From Phylloscopus collybita (Eukaryota; Chordata; Aves; Passeriformes; Phylloscopidae), in contig JAJNNQ010000075.1 in NCBI GenBank assembly GCA_027886175.1, positions 59,970,001-60,034,000 on the forward strand: 64,000 bases of DNA, read 5' to 3'. The stretch's first letter is position 1. Each line of letters starts with the position of its first letter. This document shows positions 27,901 through 36,000 of the stretch, piece after piece. The notes under the pieces were generated by a model. That model was not told the DNA's origin, did not search any database, and saw nothing but the letters and a program-made list of their open reading frames with translations. The position numbers and the translations under genes were made by a program.

Positions 27901-30900
27901 TCCTGCTCAGTAATGGATTTTCATGGCAGAATCTCTCTCTATGAAAGCATCCAGCACCCTGGCTTCATCAGTATGTAACCCTGTGTGCTGCATTAGAGAT
28001 GAGCCTGATATGACAATCCAGGCATGTTTCAAATCCCATTTTCCAAGCCTGCTTAACCTCTAACAAAAAGTGCTGTTAATTTTTTTGGAACGGGACTTGT
28101 CTTCCTGATGGCATCAAAGCCTTGGGTCAGTTTTTACAAGGCTATCTTGGATAACCGGTGTCTGAAGCCTCTGACCTAAGGGCACCCTACCCAAAACAGG
28201 GAATGCTTTGCAAAGTGGAAGAGTTCAGCATGAGGTAATGACACAGGTAGTATTTTGCCATTTTGAAGTTACAAAAAAAGCTTTCTGCACTCATACTGAC
28301 TCCTATCTCTCTTGCAAGCCAGCAAGCTAAAGACAGCTACTATAAATAGCTGTCACTTGGTATTTACTTCTGACATCAGAGTGGAGCCTTGGTCAGGGAT
28401 TGATATCCTGTTCCTGCTCATGTGAGTGTGGCTTGGACATGCTCATCTGCTCCCCAAGCATGTGAGATCTGCTGTTGTGCACCCCATCCTCCTTGCTTTG
28501 CTTCCTTTACAGAGCAGTGGCAGGTAAAAGACAGAAGGCATCTCTGTGTCCCTGATTAAATACTGCTGAAAAAACCCTTCTCTATCATTAGAACCAAAGA
28601 TGCTTCTCCACCTGCCCAAGCCTGTGGCTTTAACGCCACACACTCGGTTCCTTTTGTCTCTGTTGCTGTGGGTTACAGAGAGTGAACTCATGTAGTTGGC
28701 AAGCCTGAGTAACGCTGACCAGCGTTACCTCTTGCGTTTGGTGCTTTTCACTCTTATTATAAACCCAGAAACCATTAGCTCTGAGCAGGCTGAAGTGGGA
28801 AGGATTTGAATGGAAATGTTCGTCAAGTACTAATTTTTGCCATTCATGTTGCCAGCAAGAGAGTAGGTGGCTTGGGGAACAAAATCTCAGTCTATCGCCT
28901 TACGATTTGTATTTTTATTTTCAGCTCCAAGAGTAAGAGAGGGCTGAAATTAAAAGGTTTGGATAGGTTGTCGTAATTAGAGGACTTGAAGCTGCACAAA
29001 TGCTTTTCAAATGACTCTCAAAAGACATTTCATCTGTCAAAAATAATTCATTCCTTTGTCAGGCTCAAAAAAGCAACTAATCACTAGCAGATATGTTTAT
29101 AAGTAAAGAGAATACATGCCATGGATTTTATCCAGCTCTAAAACATATTAGTGTAAATCACAAATACCTCCACCAATATTCTCATCAATGCATTCAAGTG
29201 GATGTGGGCCCCAAACCATGCAGCAAAAGTATTAGCAGTGAAATCCAGGAATAAATCCAAGCTAGCTGCTGTGTGTGCTAGAGATAACTGCTGAATTAAA
29301 TTGCTTTCAGATGCAACTCTCTTTCTACCTAAAGGCTGACAATAAGCATGCTGTGAGATAGATTTTCCCCAGTAAGTCTCCAACCCTATGTTCTCTGTTC
29401 CTAAAAGCATGTGGGAGTGTCTTGGGGCACGGCTGGACCTTGGGGGTCTGTGTGGAAACCCTTCCTTTGGCTCTGACCACCAGCCTATTGTGGAAAAAAC
29501 AACAAATCTGGGAGCGGCCTCCCCAGCACAAGGGGGTAGCAGGAGGCCAAGGGTTTGTTTCCTCAATAATACAGGAACAGATGCAGAAGAAAGATGATCG
29601 GAAGAGAGTGCATTACCTTGCTAATGTGGAACTCCAGCCTTCTCATGTATCTCTCAACCGCTTTGATTTGCTGAAAGAAAGGAAAATGCAGAGGGTGAGG
29701 CACCTTTAAATAAATCAGTAAGACACTGCCACACTAGCTCTGCTAGTCCCCATGGATCCAAGATACTCCTCCTTAAAACACACAGGATTTCCTTGACCAT
29801 GAATCTGGAATCAGTTGTCCCACCCTACTACTGTTAAACTGCTGCTGACAATGGAGTTCCTTCACTTCTTTACCTAATCATATTTTTAAATAAAAAAAAA
29901 AGAGGTTTTATTTTGATGGGGTTTTCTCTAGGTTTTTCTAATTATTCTAAGAAAAAAAAAAAACACACAGAAAGCAGAGGGGTTTTTTAGTTTAAAAAAT
30001 AATATTTTCAGTACTTTAAATTCCTGTATTAATATTGATCAGGTTTTGATCCATTTCAAGATCCATTGTTTTCCTTAGCAAGCTGGTTTTGAGAATAAAT
30101 CCAAGCTTGACATTTTGATTGGAAAAAAAAAAAACAACAACAAAAAAAAACTTGTTCAGGAAATGTTTTTGAAAGCTTTTCTTTCACCCAAATTTTCATC
30201 CAGGGAAAATATATTTTCAATTTTTCTTTCTTCAGAACCGGCAGGAGCAGGAATGAACTGGGGCTTGATCCAGATCTCCCACAGCCCCTTGGTGCGCCCC
30301 TATCAGCTCTCATCTGACCGAAGCTGGCTGAGAAAATTTGCACAAGGAAATGGATTTAATGGCTGTCAGCTGACAGAAGAAGGAAGTCTCTCCTCTGCTT
30401 CCTTCCTTCCTTGCCTGGCAGGGGTCTGTCTCTCTGTCTGTGCCCAGCCCAGAGCCAGTTTGACCTGGCAGACCTCAGGATAAGGGTTGGTGGGGTACGT
30501 CTGATGCCACATTAGTGAGCACAATGTGTTTGATGCAGCATTAGTGGGCAATACCAGAGCCCCCGGGAACATGAGAAGAGTGGGATTTCTTCCTTTGAAA
30601 ATGCAGGTGTTGGCGTGGCTAGCAGATCCCTCTGAGAAAGGTTTCCATGTACCTTGTACAGATATTAATGCTTCCTTGCAAAGTGGGTGTTAAAGAGAGT
30701 AGCATACCTTATCTAAATCGTACAGGACTCCCTGCAACAGAGAACACAAAACTGATTAATTTTGCAACACAACAGCACCATGAGAAAGTAGTGTTTGACA
30801 CTCAACAGAAATCACAAACAAGACCATGGCTAGAAGGGAAGAAGAGCATCAGTGCAAATTCCCTGTATCCCACACCCATCCCCTGGCTGCTCCAGCACCC

Positions 30901-33041
30901 CAAGAAGGCCACTGTGCATCTACACAATGAAAAAGCATGGCACGTACCAGGCGTGAGTTTCTTTTCATGTCTTTTAACTGAGTAGTCAGCTTATCCAGCT
31001 CTGTCTGGTGAACTTCCAGATACTCACTGCAAACACAAGGCAGAGAACGATGCATGAGCTCTGCAGCACGTACCAAGCTGGCTGAGGATGACCATCCTAA
31101 AAGAAAATCTGCCTGACAAATGGCTTTCCTCACTGGATGTGTTTACACACAAAAGCTCATTTACGTTGATCTGTCCTAAAAGCAGCTCCCTGCTGCCTTT
31201 TTGGGAATAAATAGGAGATCACTTATTTAACAATGTATAAGAGCTCGGTGTTCTCTTTACACTGAACAACCATTTTCAAGTAAGCTAATCTGCTGCTTAG
31301 TTTATGGGCTGGTGCCTTCCAGTCGCTGCCCCTGTATCTGGCTGATAAAAGCCCTGTTATCATCTGGGATGTTATCTGAAAGGCAATATAAGCCTTTGAT
31401 AGGACTCTAGGAAACTAAGAGGGAAAAAAAATGTGATGTTGAAATCCCAGACTTTGGAAGCTTCTCTGAAAATGTGAATGGAAATGGGATTCTGCCTCCT
31501 ATATTCTTGTTACCCATACAAATATTTAGATACCAAGTGTCACAATCCAGACTTCAAGAGGTGGATGTTCGTCTCCTATGACGAAGGATCCTGTTCTCAT
31601 TTCTCTAGGCTCTAAAATGTTACAGAAAGCTTCAATCAACAAGCAGGATAAAAGCTCTTACTTCAGGCCACTCTTCAGGGCTCGGTAGACCTCTTCCATC
31701 CTTTTAGGCTGGGGTTCTTTGGGCGTGGTGCTGTTCTTATGGCCCAAATTGTGCATTTTCTTCACCTTTGCTTGGGGCTTCTTGAGCGCAGAGGAATTTT
31801 CAATAAAGGAGTTACACCTGCAAAATGAACATCAAAGAGGAAGAAATCCCTATAAATCATAGAAATCTCAAAGGAGTGTAGCTTGAAGAAATCTTCCAAT
31901 ATTATCTCTGCTAGCAAAAATTAATCTTCTTCTGTGCCTGCCAGTTAAAGGACTGCATTTCTTTACAGGTTAAGAATCTGAGCAGCCTGGGATATGTGCT
32001 TCCCAAGACATAAATGCTTGTCTGGAAATGCAAGGCTGAGTCTGAGGCTCATTAGACATTTCTCTGTCTTATACCATGCCTGTCCTAACTCACATTAGAG
32101 AGCCCATGAGAGAGCTGAGCTACATCCAGGTGTGCTAAAAGAAAGGGGAGCCCAGATAATCTCAGGTGGGAAACCTGTGGGTCCTAAGGAAGACTGGGAT
32201 TTGATTAAGAGAGTTTCTGGAGAACAGCGTCACACCACTGGTCTTGTGTGGAGTGTGTGGCAAAGTGCACAGTTGTGCTGCATACAGGTGCCTCTTTGGG
32301 GACTTTGCTGGCTGGTAGATAAGCATCTAACAACTGTCATTGACTTGGGATGACAGTAGGAGGCAACCCTTTGCCTGCTGTTACTCTTCAATTGCTAACT
32401 GGTGGTCTGGCACTGGGAGACAACACAAGCTAAAAACAATTTTAAGTAGCCTCTGGGAGCATCTGGGACTGGATGGCTTGGGCATGCCTGACTCAAAGCC
32501 CTGTCTAGCTAAGGGGCAGTGCATGGAAAGGCTCTGCAGCCAAGCTCAGGGGAAGAGCTTTGTTTTGAATTCCTAGTGCTGCAGCAATGAGAAGACTCTT
32601 TTAGGCAGCAGGGGTCTTAAACTGGAGGTGATGGCATGTGTATCGTGAGCAGTGTTCCTGCACATTTCACATGTTGAAAAGATCACTGCATAAGTTAAAG
32701 TGATTCTCTGAAATTCTCTCACAGCTCTGAGGCATGTGAGGAAGCTCTGCATTAATGGGGAGAGGCAAACAGGCAGAGGGTAACAGCTGAGTTATACGAA
32801 CAATATATTCTAGCTTAGGACACTGTATTCAGCAGAGTCAGAGAGAAAGACATCCTCTCTCACCTCCTTTCCTCCTTCATGCCCTAAAGCCCAGGACTCC
32901 CTTACAGCAGATTTTGAAGCAAGAGAGCAAGGGCACTTGCCTGGACCGTCTTTCCTGAAGCCCGCTGAAGCCAGCGAAGGACTGGCTTCTAATAATCCCA
33001 TTAGGACCTCCTGGGGAGAATGAATGTGATCCTATTGACAT
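843..33041 (-). CDS. RIPOR2: RIPOR2 gene, coding span (21 coding exons; last exon outside window)
   Basis: Joining the exons listed separately gives 1032 complete codons plus one base with no stop. The human protein is about 1068 residues, so only some 30 residues are missing to the left. Seen in the protein: a Ser-rich N terminus with an RSQSFAG motif, a basic segment, a coiled-coil-like helical part (residues about 86-210), the conserved [15 protein letters not shown] and [11 protein letters not shown] blocks, a long Ser/Thr/Glu-rich low-complexity middle (about 360-700), and a helical C-terminal part resembling armadillo/HEAT repeats (about 755-1032). Known of the family: RIPOR proteins bind Rho GTPases; RIPOR2 restrains RhoA, affects T-cell and neutrophil polarity and myoblast fusion, and is needed in hair-cell stereocilia (hereditary deafness in man). 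RIPOR1 and RIPOR3 are paralogues, but the whole-length match, including the cassette exon, fits RIPOR2 best. Confidence 0.97.
2000..2345. other. GC-rich, CpG-containing patch inside an intron
   Basis: In an otherwise A/T-leaning intron, about 340 bases become C/G-rich with roughly twenty CpG dinucleotides by eye. Frames stay open on both strands (a 127-codon plus-strand frame from 2025 and a 138-codon minus-strand frame ending at 1910). The proline/glycine-rich translations look like a composition effect, and I recognise no protein. It could be an intragenic CpG island or alternative promoter. Confidence 0.5.
3629..3712 (-). CDS. RIPOR2: RIPOR2 coding exon (residues ~975-1002)
   Basis: 84 bases, 28 codons, phase 0 at both ends, acceptor gttttcag and donor GTAAGAGA. 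Encodes [20 protein letters not shown] followed by CLALRYLK, a two-helix repeat unit of the C-terminal domain. The human version of this segment is nearly the same. Upstream intron 1473 bases (3713-5185), in which I see only a short CTA repeat near 4200 and a purine-rich stretch near 4400-4600. Confidence 0.96.
5186..5388 (-). CDS. RIPOR2: RIPOR2 coding exon (residues ~907-974)
   Basis: 203 bases, acceptor cacttccag, donor GTAAGAGG. The first two bases complete an Ala codon with the previous exon. Encodes [13 protein letters not shown], then [20 protein letters not shown], ending NRHFREK. This is helical repeat sequence of the C-terminal domain and matches vertebrate RIPOR2 closely. Upstream intron 1045 bases (5389-6433), nothing recognised. 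Confidence 0.96.
6434..6592 (-). CDS. RIPOR2: RIPOR2 coding exon (residues ~854-906)
   Basis: 159 bases, acceptor ctgcctgcag, donor GTAGGGTA, phase 1 on both sides. Encodes [14 protein letters not shown], then a segment with [17 protein letters not shown] and LLQLAKE. Strongly conserved with RIPOR2, and recognisably related to the FQFWSF part of RIPOR1. Upstream intron 946 bases (6593-7538). It holds a T17 run at 7368-7384 and otherwise nothing recognised. Confidence 0.96.
7539..7700 (-). CDS. RIPOR2: RIPOR2 coding exon (residues ~800-853)
   Basis: 162 bases, acceptor cttccccag, donor GTACAAAC, phase 1 on both sides. Encodes [17 protein letters not shown], then [15 protein letters not shown] and a segment ending CPGLAET. 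Conserved RIPOR2 C-terminal domain sequence. Upstream intron 879 bases (7701-8579), nothing recognised. Confidence 0.96.
8580..8715 (-). CDS. RIPOR2: RIPOR2 coding exon (residues ~755-799)
   Basis: 136 bases, acceptor gtcttcaccag, donor GTAAGAAA, phase 0 in and phase 1 out. Encodes [20 protein letters not shown] and [11 protein letters not shown]. It starts the helical C-terminal region. Upstream intron 1475 bases (8716-10190). It carries an AATTAATTAATT stretch at about 9177-9200 and a 24-base tandem duplication at 9480-9526. Confidence 0.96.
9480..9526. repeat. Two-copy 24-base tandem duplication
   Basis: The unit agtaaaataattgtgaaaag plus aaa/aag occurs twice head to tail, starting at 9480 and at 9504. 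The copies are almost identical, which suggests a recent small duplication inside an intron. No function is implied. Confidence 0.85.
10191..10353 (-). CDS. RIPOR2: RIPOR2 coding exon (residues ~700-754)
   Basis: 163 bases, acceptor cagttacag, donor GTACCAGG. The first base completes an Arg codon. Encodes [20 protein letters not shown], then [13 protein letters not shown] and a helix ending LQYCTQLIQ. The first half is extremely conserved in vertebrate RIPOR2. Upstream intron 1770 bases (10354-12123) contains a short CACATCACAT repeat at 10497-10515 and a T-rich tract at 11547-11597. Confidence 0.97.
11547..11597. repeat. T-rich simple tract
   Basis: Plus strand shows T21 at 11561-11581 and T12 at 11584-11595, flanked by TTCTTTTCTC. 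On the gene's strand it is A-rich, so it is not a splice-site pyrimidine tract. It is a length-variable intronic homopolymer with no recognised parent element. Confidence 0.85.
12124..12308 (-). CDS. RIPOR2: RIPOR2 coding exon (residues ~639-699)
   Basis: 185 bases, acceptor ctttgcag, donor GTAAGTTT, phase 0 in and phase 2 out. Encodes [20 protein letters not shown], then [12 protein letters not shown], an acidic and glycine-rich stretch, and [13 protein letters not shown]. The SRSRSSSLS stretch is a likely basophilic-kinase target and is kept in RIPOR1 as SRASSLS. Upstream intron 2634 bases (12309-14942), nothing recognised. Confidence 0.97.
14943..15632 (-). CDS. RIPOR2: RIPOR2 large central exon (residues ~409-638)
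   Basis: 690 bases, 230 codons, phase 0 at both ends, acceptor gaaaag region ending tttcag and donor GTGAGTAC. Begins [11 protein letters not shown], then a long Ser/Thr/Glu/Pro-rich segment that looks disordered and is poorly conserved. It ends with the conserved [20 protein letters not shown] and [19 protein letters not shown] blocks. The frame stays open past the donor for 13 more codons (see findings). Upstream intron 1342 bases (15633-16974), with a TATATACATATATA-like stretch near 16340 and nothing else recognised. Confidence 0.97.
16975..17121 (-). CDS. RIPOR2: RIPOR2 in-frame cassette exon (residues ~360-408)
   Basis: 147 bases, 49 codons, phase 0 at both ends, acceptor aactgttgaag, donor GTGAGTCC. 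Encodes [12 protein letters not shown], then [20 protein letters not shown] and [10 protein letters not shown]. Human RIPOR2 has a matching segment between DHSFF and SNLPDD. Because both ends are phase 0, leaving it out keeps the frame. The RRSRSFSD motif fits a basophilic kinase site and possible 14-3-3 binding, which is inference. Upstream intron 537 bases (17122-17658), nothing recognised. Confidence 0.92.
17659..17788 (-). CDS. RIPOR2: RIPOR2 coding exon (residues ~316-359)
   Basis: 130 bases, acceptor tatccatag, donor GTAAGCTC, with one leading base completing a Tyr codon. Encodes [10 protein letters not shown], then [20 protein letters not shown] and DHSFF. The [12 protein letters not shown] block is highly conserved. 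Upstream intron 1045 bases (17789-18833) has a short (TA)n at about 18474-18488 and nothing else recognised. Confidence 0.97.
18834..18982 (-). CDS. RIPOR2: RIPOR2 coding exon (residues ~267-315)
   Basis: 149 bases, acceptor tcttgcag, donor GTAAGTAG, phase 0 in and phase 2 out. Encodes [20 protein letters not shown], then [20 protein letters not shown] and a beta-rich end VKLNLEITW. This beta-strand-like block is shared with RIPOR1 and looks C2-like, which is inference. Upstream intron 1367 bases (18983-20349), nothing recognised. Confidence 0.97.
20350..20475 (-). CDS. RIPOR2: RIPOR2 coding exon (residues ~225-266)
   Basis: 126 bases, 42 codons, phase 0 at both ends, acceptor ttttttag, donor GTATGCAT. 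Encodes [20 protein letters not shown], then [17 protein letters not shown] and ISIK. Strongly conserved across the RIPOR family. Upstream intron 1253 bases (20476-21728), nothing recognised. Confidence 0.97.
21729..21772 (-). CDS. RIPOR2: RIPOR2 short coding exon (residues ~210-224)
   Basis: 44 bases, acceptor ctttctcag, donor GTATGTGT. Two leading bases complete a Gly codon. Encodes [14 protein letters not shown], a family hallmark found in RIPOR1 as [14 protein letters not shown]. Upstream intron 3900 bases (21773-25672), holding one copy of a dispersed repeat near 25233-25340 and nothing else recognised. Confidence 0.97.
25233..25340 (+). repeat. Old dispersed repeat, copy 1
   Basis: This stretch resembles 27353-27457 in the same orientation. 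The first 45 bases, around the core agctgatgtcaa, align without gaps at about 78% identity by eye, and the tail gtcatcttct recurs. The family is unknown to me; it could be an ancient element or a local duplication. Confidence 0.55.
25673..25736 (-). CDS. RIPOR2: RIPOR2 coding exon (residues ~189-209)
   Basis: 64 bases, acceptor ccaacacag, donor GTAAGTGC, phase 0 in and phase 1 out. Encodes [20 protein letters not shown] followed by K. Helical, continuing the N-terminal coiled-coil-like region. Upstream intron 920 bases (25737-26656), nothing recognised. Confidence 0.97.
26657..26806 (-). CDS. RIPOR2: RIPOR2 coding exon (residues ~139-188)
   Basis: 150 bases, 50 codons, phase 0 at both ends, acceptor tcccactag, donor GTACATCC. 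Encodes [20 protein letters not shown], then [18 protein letters not shown] and NRSYKEYTE. This is the helical N-terminal domain, very close to human. Upstream intron 2810 bases (26807-29616), carrying the second dispersed repeat copy at 27353-27457 and a short C run at about 27423-27431. Confidence 0.97.
27353..27457 (+). repeat. Old dispersed repeat, copy 2
   Basis: Partner of the copy at 25233-25340, about 2.1 kb away and in the same orientation. Shared landmarks in order: aatcagcacaagtgaag, agctgatgtcaagttaa, attttgaacttcaa and tagtcatcttct. A C-rich run interrupts it. Confidence 0.55.
29617..29670 (-). CDS. RIPOR2: RIPOR2 coding exon (residues ~121-138)
   Basis: 54 bases, 18 codons, phase 0 at both ends, acceptor tctttcag, donor GTAATGCA. 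Encodes [18 protein letters not shown], part of the conserved coiled-coil-like helix. Upstream intron 1037 bases (29671-30707), A-rich in places near 29890-30150 with nothing recognised. Confidence 0.97.
30708..30731 (-). CDS. RIPOR2: RIPOR2 24-base microexon (residues ~113-120)
   Basis: Only 8 codons, GVLYDLDK, phase 0 at both ends, acceptor tctgttgcag, donor GTATGCTA. The peptide is conserved in human RIPOR2 and, as GFLYDLDK, in RIPOR1, which proves the exon despite its size. Upstream intron is only 216 bases. Confidence 0.96.
30948..31026 (-). CDS. RIPOR2: RIPOR2 coding exon (residues ~86-112)
   Basis: 79 bases, acceptor gtgtttgcag, donor GTACGTGC. One leading base completes an Asn codon. 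Encodes [20 protein letters not shown] followed by KRNSRL. In the human protein this helical segment falls within the region tied to filopodia formation and Rho binding. Upstream intron 635 bases (31027-31661), nothing recognised. Confidence 0.97.
31662..31817 (-). CDS. RIPOR2: RIPOR2 coding exon (residues ~34-85)
   Basis: 156 bases, acceptor cattttgcag, donor GTAAGAGC, with one leading base completing an Arg codon and two bases left over. Encodes [20 protein letters not shown], then MHNLGHKN, a short variable stretch, and [18 protein letters not shown]. The basic part may contact membrane phosphoinositides, which is inference. Upstream intron 1123 bases (31818-32940) has a GC donor (see findings) and possibly a very degraded CR1-like stretch near 31845-31920 that I do not call. 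Confidence 0.96.
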
Positions 33042-33067
33042 GATTTCAGGGAGCCTCGGAGATATTC
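32941..33067 (-). CDS. RIPOR2: RIPOR2 exon with main start codon (residues 1-33)
   Basis: 127 bases. The first 26 (33042-33067) are 5' UTR in the standard form; ATG is at 33041-33039 with A at -3. Encodes [12 protein letters not shown], then [12 protein letters not shown] and LQERRS plus two bases of an Arg codon. Human RIPOR2 starts at the same place. The acceptor is tttttcag. The donor is GCAAGT, not GT, and using it is the only way to keep the frame. The upstream 26 bases are also open in frame, so a longer N terminus is possible. RSQSF and RRSRCNSF look like basophilic kinase sites. Confidence 0.95.
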
Positions 33068-36000
33068 CTGAAAAACAACAGCAAGCATGTCAGTGAGGAC
33101 GGAGTTATGGTAAAAGGCAGGCAGTGAGTGAGGTGGGACAGCCTGGTGTCCATCTGTGACATTAAGGGGTACCTGAACCCCACCAGAGCTGCAAGTCAGA
33201 GCACAAATCTGTTTGCACTTCCAAATCATTCCCACTCAAAACCAAAACAGTCCTATTTTAGCTTCTGACTTCCAGGGTATACTGAAAATGTACCAAAGAC
33301 ACAAAAAGGGTCTGGATGTAGGACAAGAAACCAGATACTTCAGTGTGATAATCCCAATGCCATCCCCAATTTCTGCCATGTCTGGCATGCCTCACCCCCA
33401 GGCCTAGTGTCCCCCCTGCCCTGGGAATTATTATGGGAGTGTGCAGAGCTCTTAGGAGGCACTCACCATCACTGCAAAGTGTGATTATATACAATAATAA
33501 TTTTATAAATGATTGATAAATCATGAACACTCTGCAGCTCCCCTCTAACCCTTGTTCCCATGGCTGGTTTAGCCCAGGGGCTGCTGAGAAGGAAGACAGG
33601 GTGGGTGTATGTGCAGCCATGACATGCCATGATGAGAGGGATGCCCTCCACTGTGAAGGGAGAGGAGCAAACAAGCTCCAGGCACTGTGTGCTCTGCATT
33701 TCATGTGTCCGGGGGGGCCTCAGCAGGGAGGAAGCCCTTGCCCTCTGTGTGCTCATTTCCAGTGCCCAGCTTGGCATCTGCGCTAAACTAGGATGATTTC
33801 AATCCATCCACAAATAAATAGCAGCGAAGGGCTACGGTTCACAGCAGCTCTATCTGCTGCCACAAGGGAAAAGGGGGATGTCTTTATCTTTCTTTTCTCT
33901 TTAATCCACTGTTTTTCTTGTCTCTGCCCTCAGCAGACAATTAAATTGATTTTTCTGCTGGCTTGGTTTTGTGCTGCTCTAGCAAGAGGAACGGCCCCAC
34001 AGATCTGTGAGGAGCACCATGGCCAACACAGGCCTGGCAGCAGGAGGAAAACTGGGATGCTGGAGAAGAGGGTGCTGCCAGACACGGTTCCCCCATCCTG
34101 CAGGACCCATCCTCTCACTGCCTCCCGTCCTTCCTGGGATGTCAATTCAGCTGATGACACCACTGTGCTGTGAAATGGACTGAGAAACTAGGCCAGCTTA
34201 AAAATAACCTGACAGAAAATGAGAGAGGGATTTTAGCAGTTTTTTCTCATCTATTTTAAAAGCTGGACCCAGCCTGCCCCATGCCCCCAGTTCATTTCAC
34301 TCCAGTAGCTGGGCTGAGGGATGAGCTTGGTAATGAAGCAGGATGGTATGGCAGGGGCTGGAGCTGCCTGCAGGCAGTGGAGCTGATGTTCTGTGAAACT
34401 CTGACCTACAGGGCTGAGGGGGTGACAGCAAGCCTAAACCACCCTCTCATCCCCACAGATCAGGAATGATTGTGAGTGCCCAAAAACCCCAGCCATTTGT
34501 GAAAGCCAGAGATCTACACTGTGAGCCTTCACAACTGAATGTATTTATTAATTATAAGCACCAGAGTTACGTGGTGCTTGCACGGCAAACATTCACTGCA
34601 GAAAGCAAATATGTGAAGAAACATTGTGCACTGCTCAGTTATATTTAATTTGTAGCATTAAGCTGGGCAAATACTCTTTGGTGTGGCAGTAGGTGCCAGG
34701 GTGAACTATTGTTTCTCTTTGGAGGAGACTGCATTGCCCAAGGAGCTGCTTTCCCAGGAATATTTCTGCAAGACCTCTGCCAGAAACACTTCTTCCAGTC
34801 CCAGCATTGCCAGCACTTATGAGACATTTTCTCTATTGCACAACCCAATCAGAGTACATCTTCCTGTTTTGGAAGTAAGGGCTGCCCCCCTTGACTGAAC
34901 AGCTTCAGAGATACCACAGAGGGTGCAGTCAAAGACAGTTTTCTTCTCTCCTGTGGTCAGCAGGTACTGGTACTTTACCATTCATGTCCATGGCCTAGCC
35001 CAGATGCAGCCCACCCAGGTCAGGACTCAGAGAGTTTAACCACACAAGGATAAACCCCTGGGACAGAGAAGTTGCTGTCAGGCAGACAGGACCACGAGCA
35101 CCTGTACTGGTTAGGGGAGAGGGTGGAGGAGCAGAGAGGCTCTGGAGCAGCTGCTCCTCCCAAACTCTGAAGATACCACAATGAGGATGCACTTTGGCTA
35201 ACTCCCACAGGGACAAACATGCTCCAGCCACAGCTGGAGGTACTTGAGTCTTTAGGCAATGAGAGCCCGAATTTGGCTCTGTGCTCACTCCTACATCCGT
35301 AAGGTTCTCTGCACACCTCTGCAGGGTTGAGCTGTGCTCAGGCTGGCTGATACCTGGCACAGCACTTGCCAGAAGGCATTTTGCCGCTTCCAGGGTCAAA
35401 CCTCACATCCCTGCAGATGGTACTGAATTTCCCTGTGCCAGCTTATGCCTAACAATTCAAACTCCATAGAGAGCCACCTCCTGAGAGAGCGGAAACCACC
35501 CGACCACAGTACTCTGGGGTCTGCACAGCAAGCTCCCTTTGGGTTTGCAAATAACCTTTAGACAATTAGGCTGCAATCTGCAAGCTCCCATACAAGGATT
35601 TGCATTAAAAATCGGGTCCAGAGTGCCAAGGAGCAGTAAATCCCTTGCAAGTGTTCAGCACTTGCATCGCTTGACAGGATGATTAACACACACACACCCT
35701 GACAACATCTGGGACCTAGGAGGAGCCAAACAACACCGAGAGTCAGAGGAGATTTAGCTGCATAAACATCAACCATTCCTCAAAAAATAAGAGAGCTAGA
35801 ACAAAACTTGGAGTTGGGTGCTCATCTCAACCACACTGGTTATGAAAAGGGCTTTAGATTCAAAACTGTTGTGAAAATGCTAGCATCTTCTGTATGATGT
35901 CTCTTCTCTATTAATATGAACAGAATATGAATGGCTTTCACTATGAACAGAATCTTAGTGTCCAAATCTGACTGTGCAGAAACACTGGAACTGTTTTGAT

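Noticed and set aside
31845..31920. A stretch resembling a minus-strand CR1 3' end (aaatcatagaaatctcaaag)
   Set aside because: Only a few short words match and the rest diverges too far to call by eye.
33793..34173. A 126-codon plus-strand frame in the first intron
   Set aside because: No known protein, no splice context, and no sign of codon bias.
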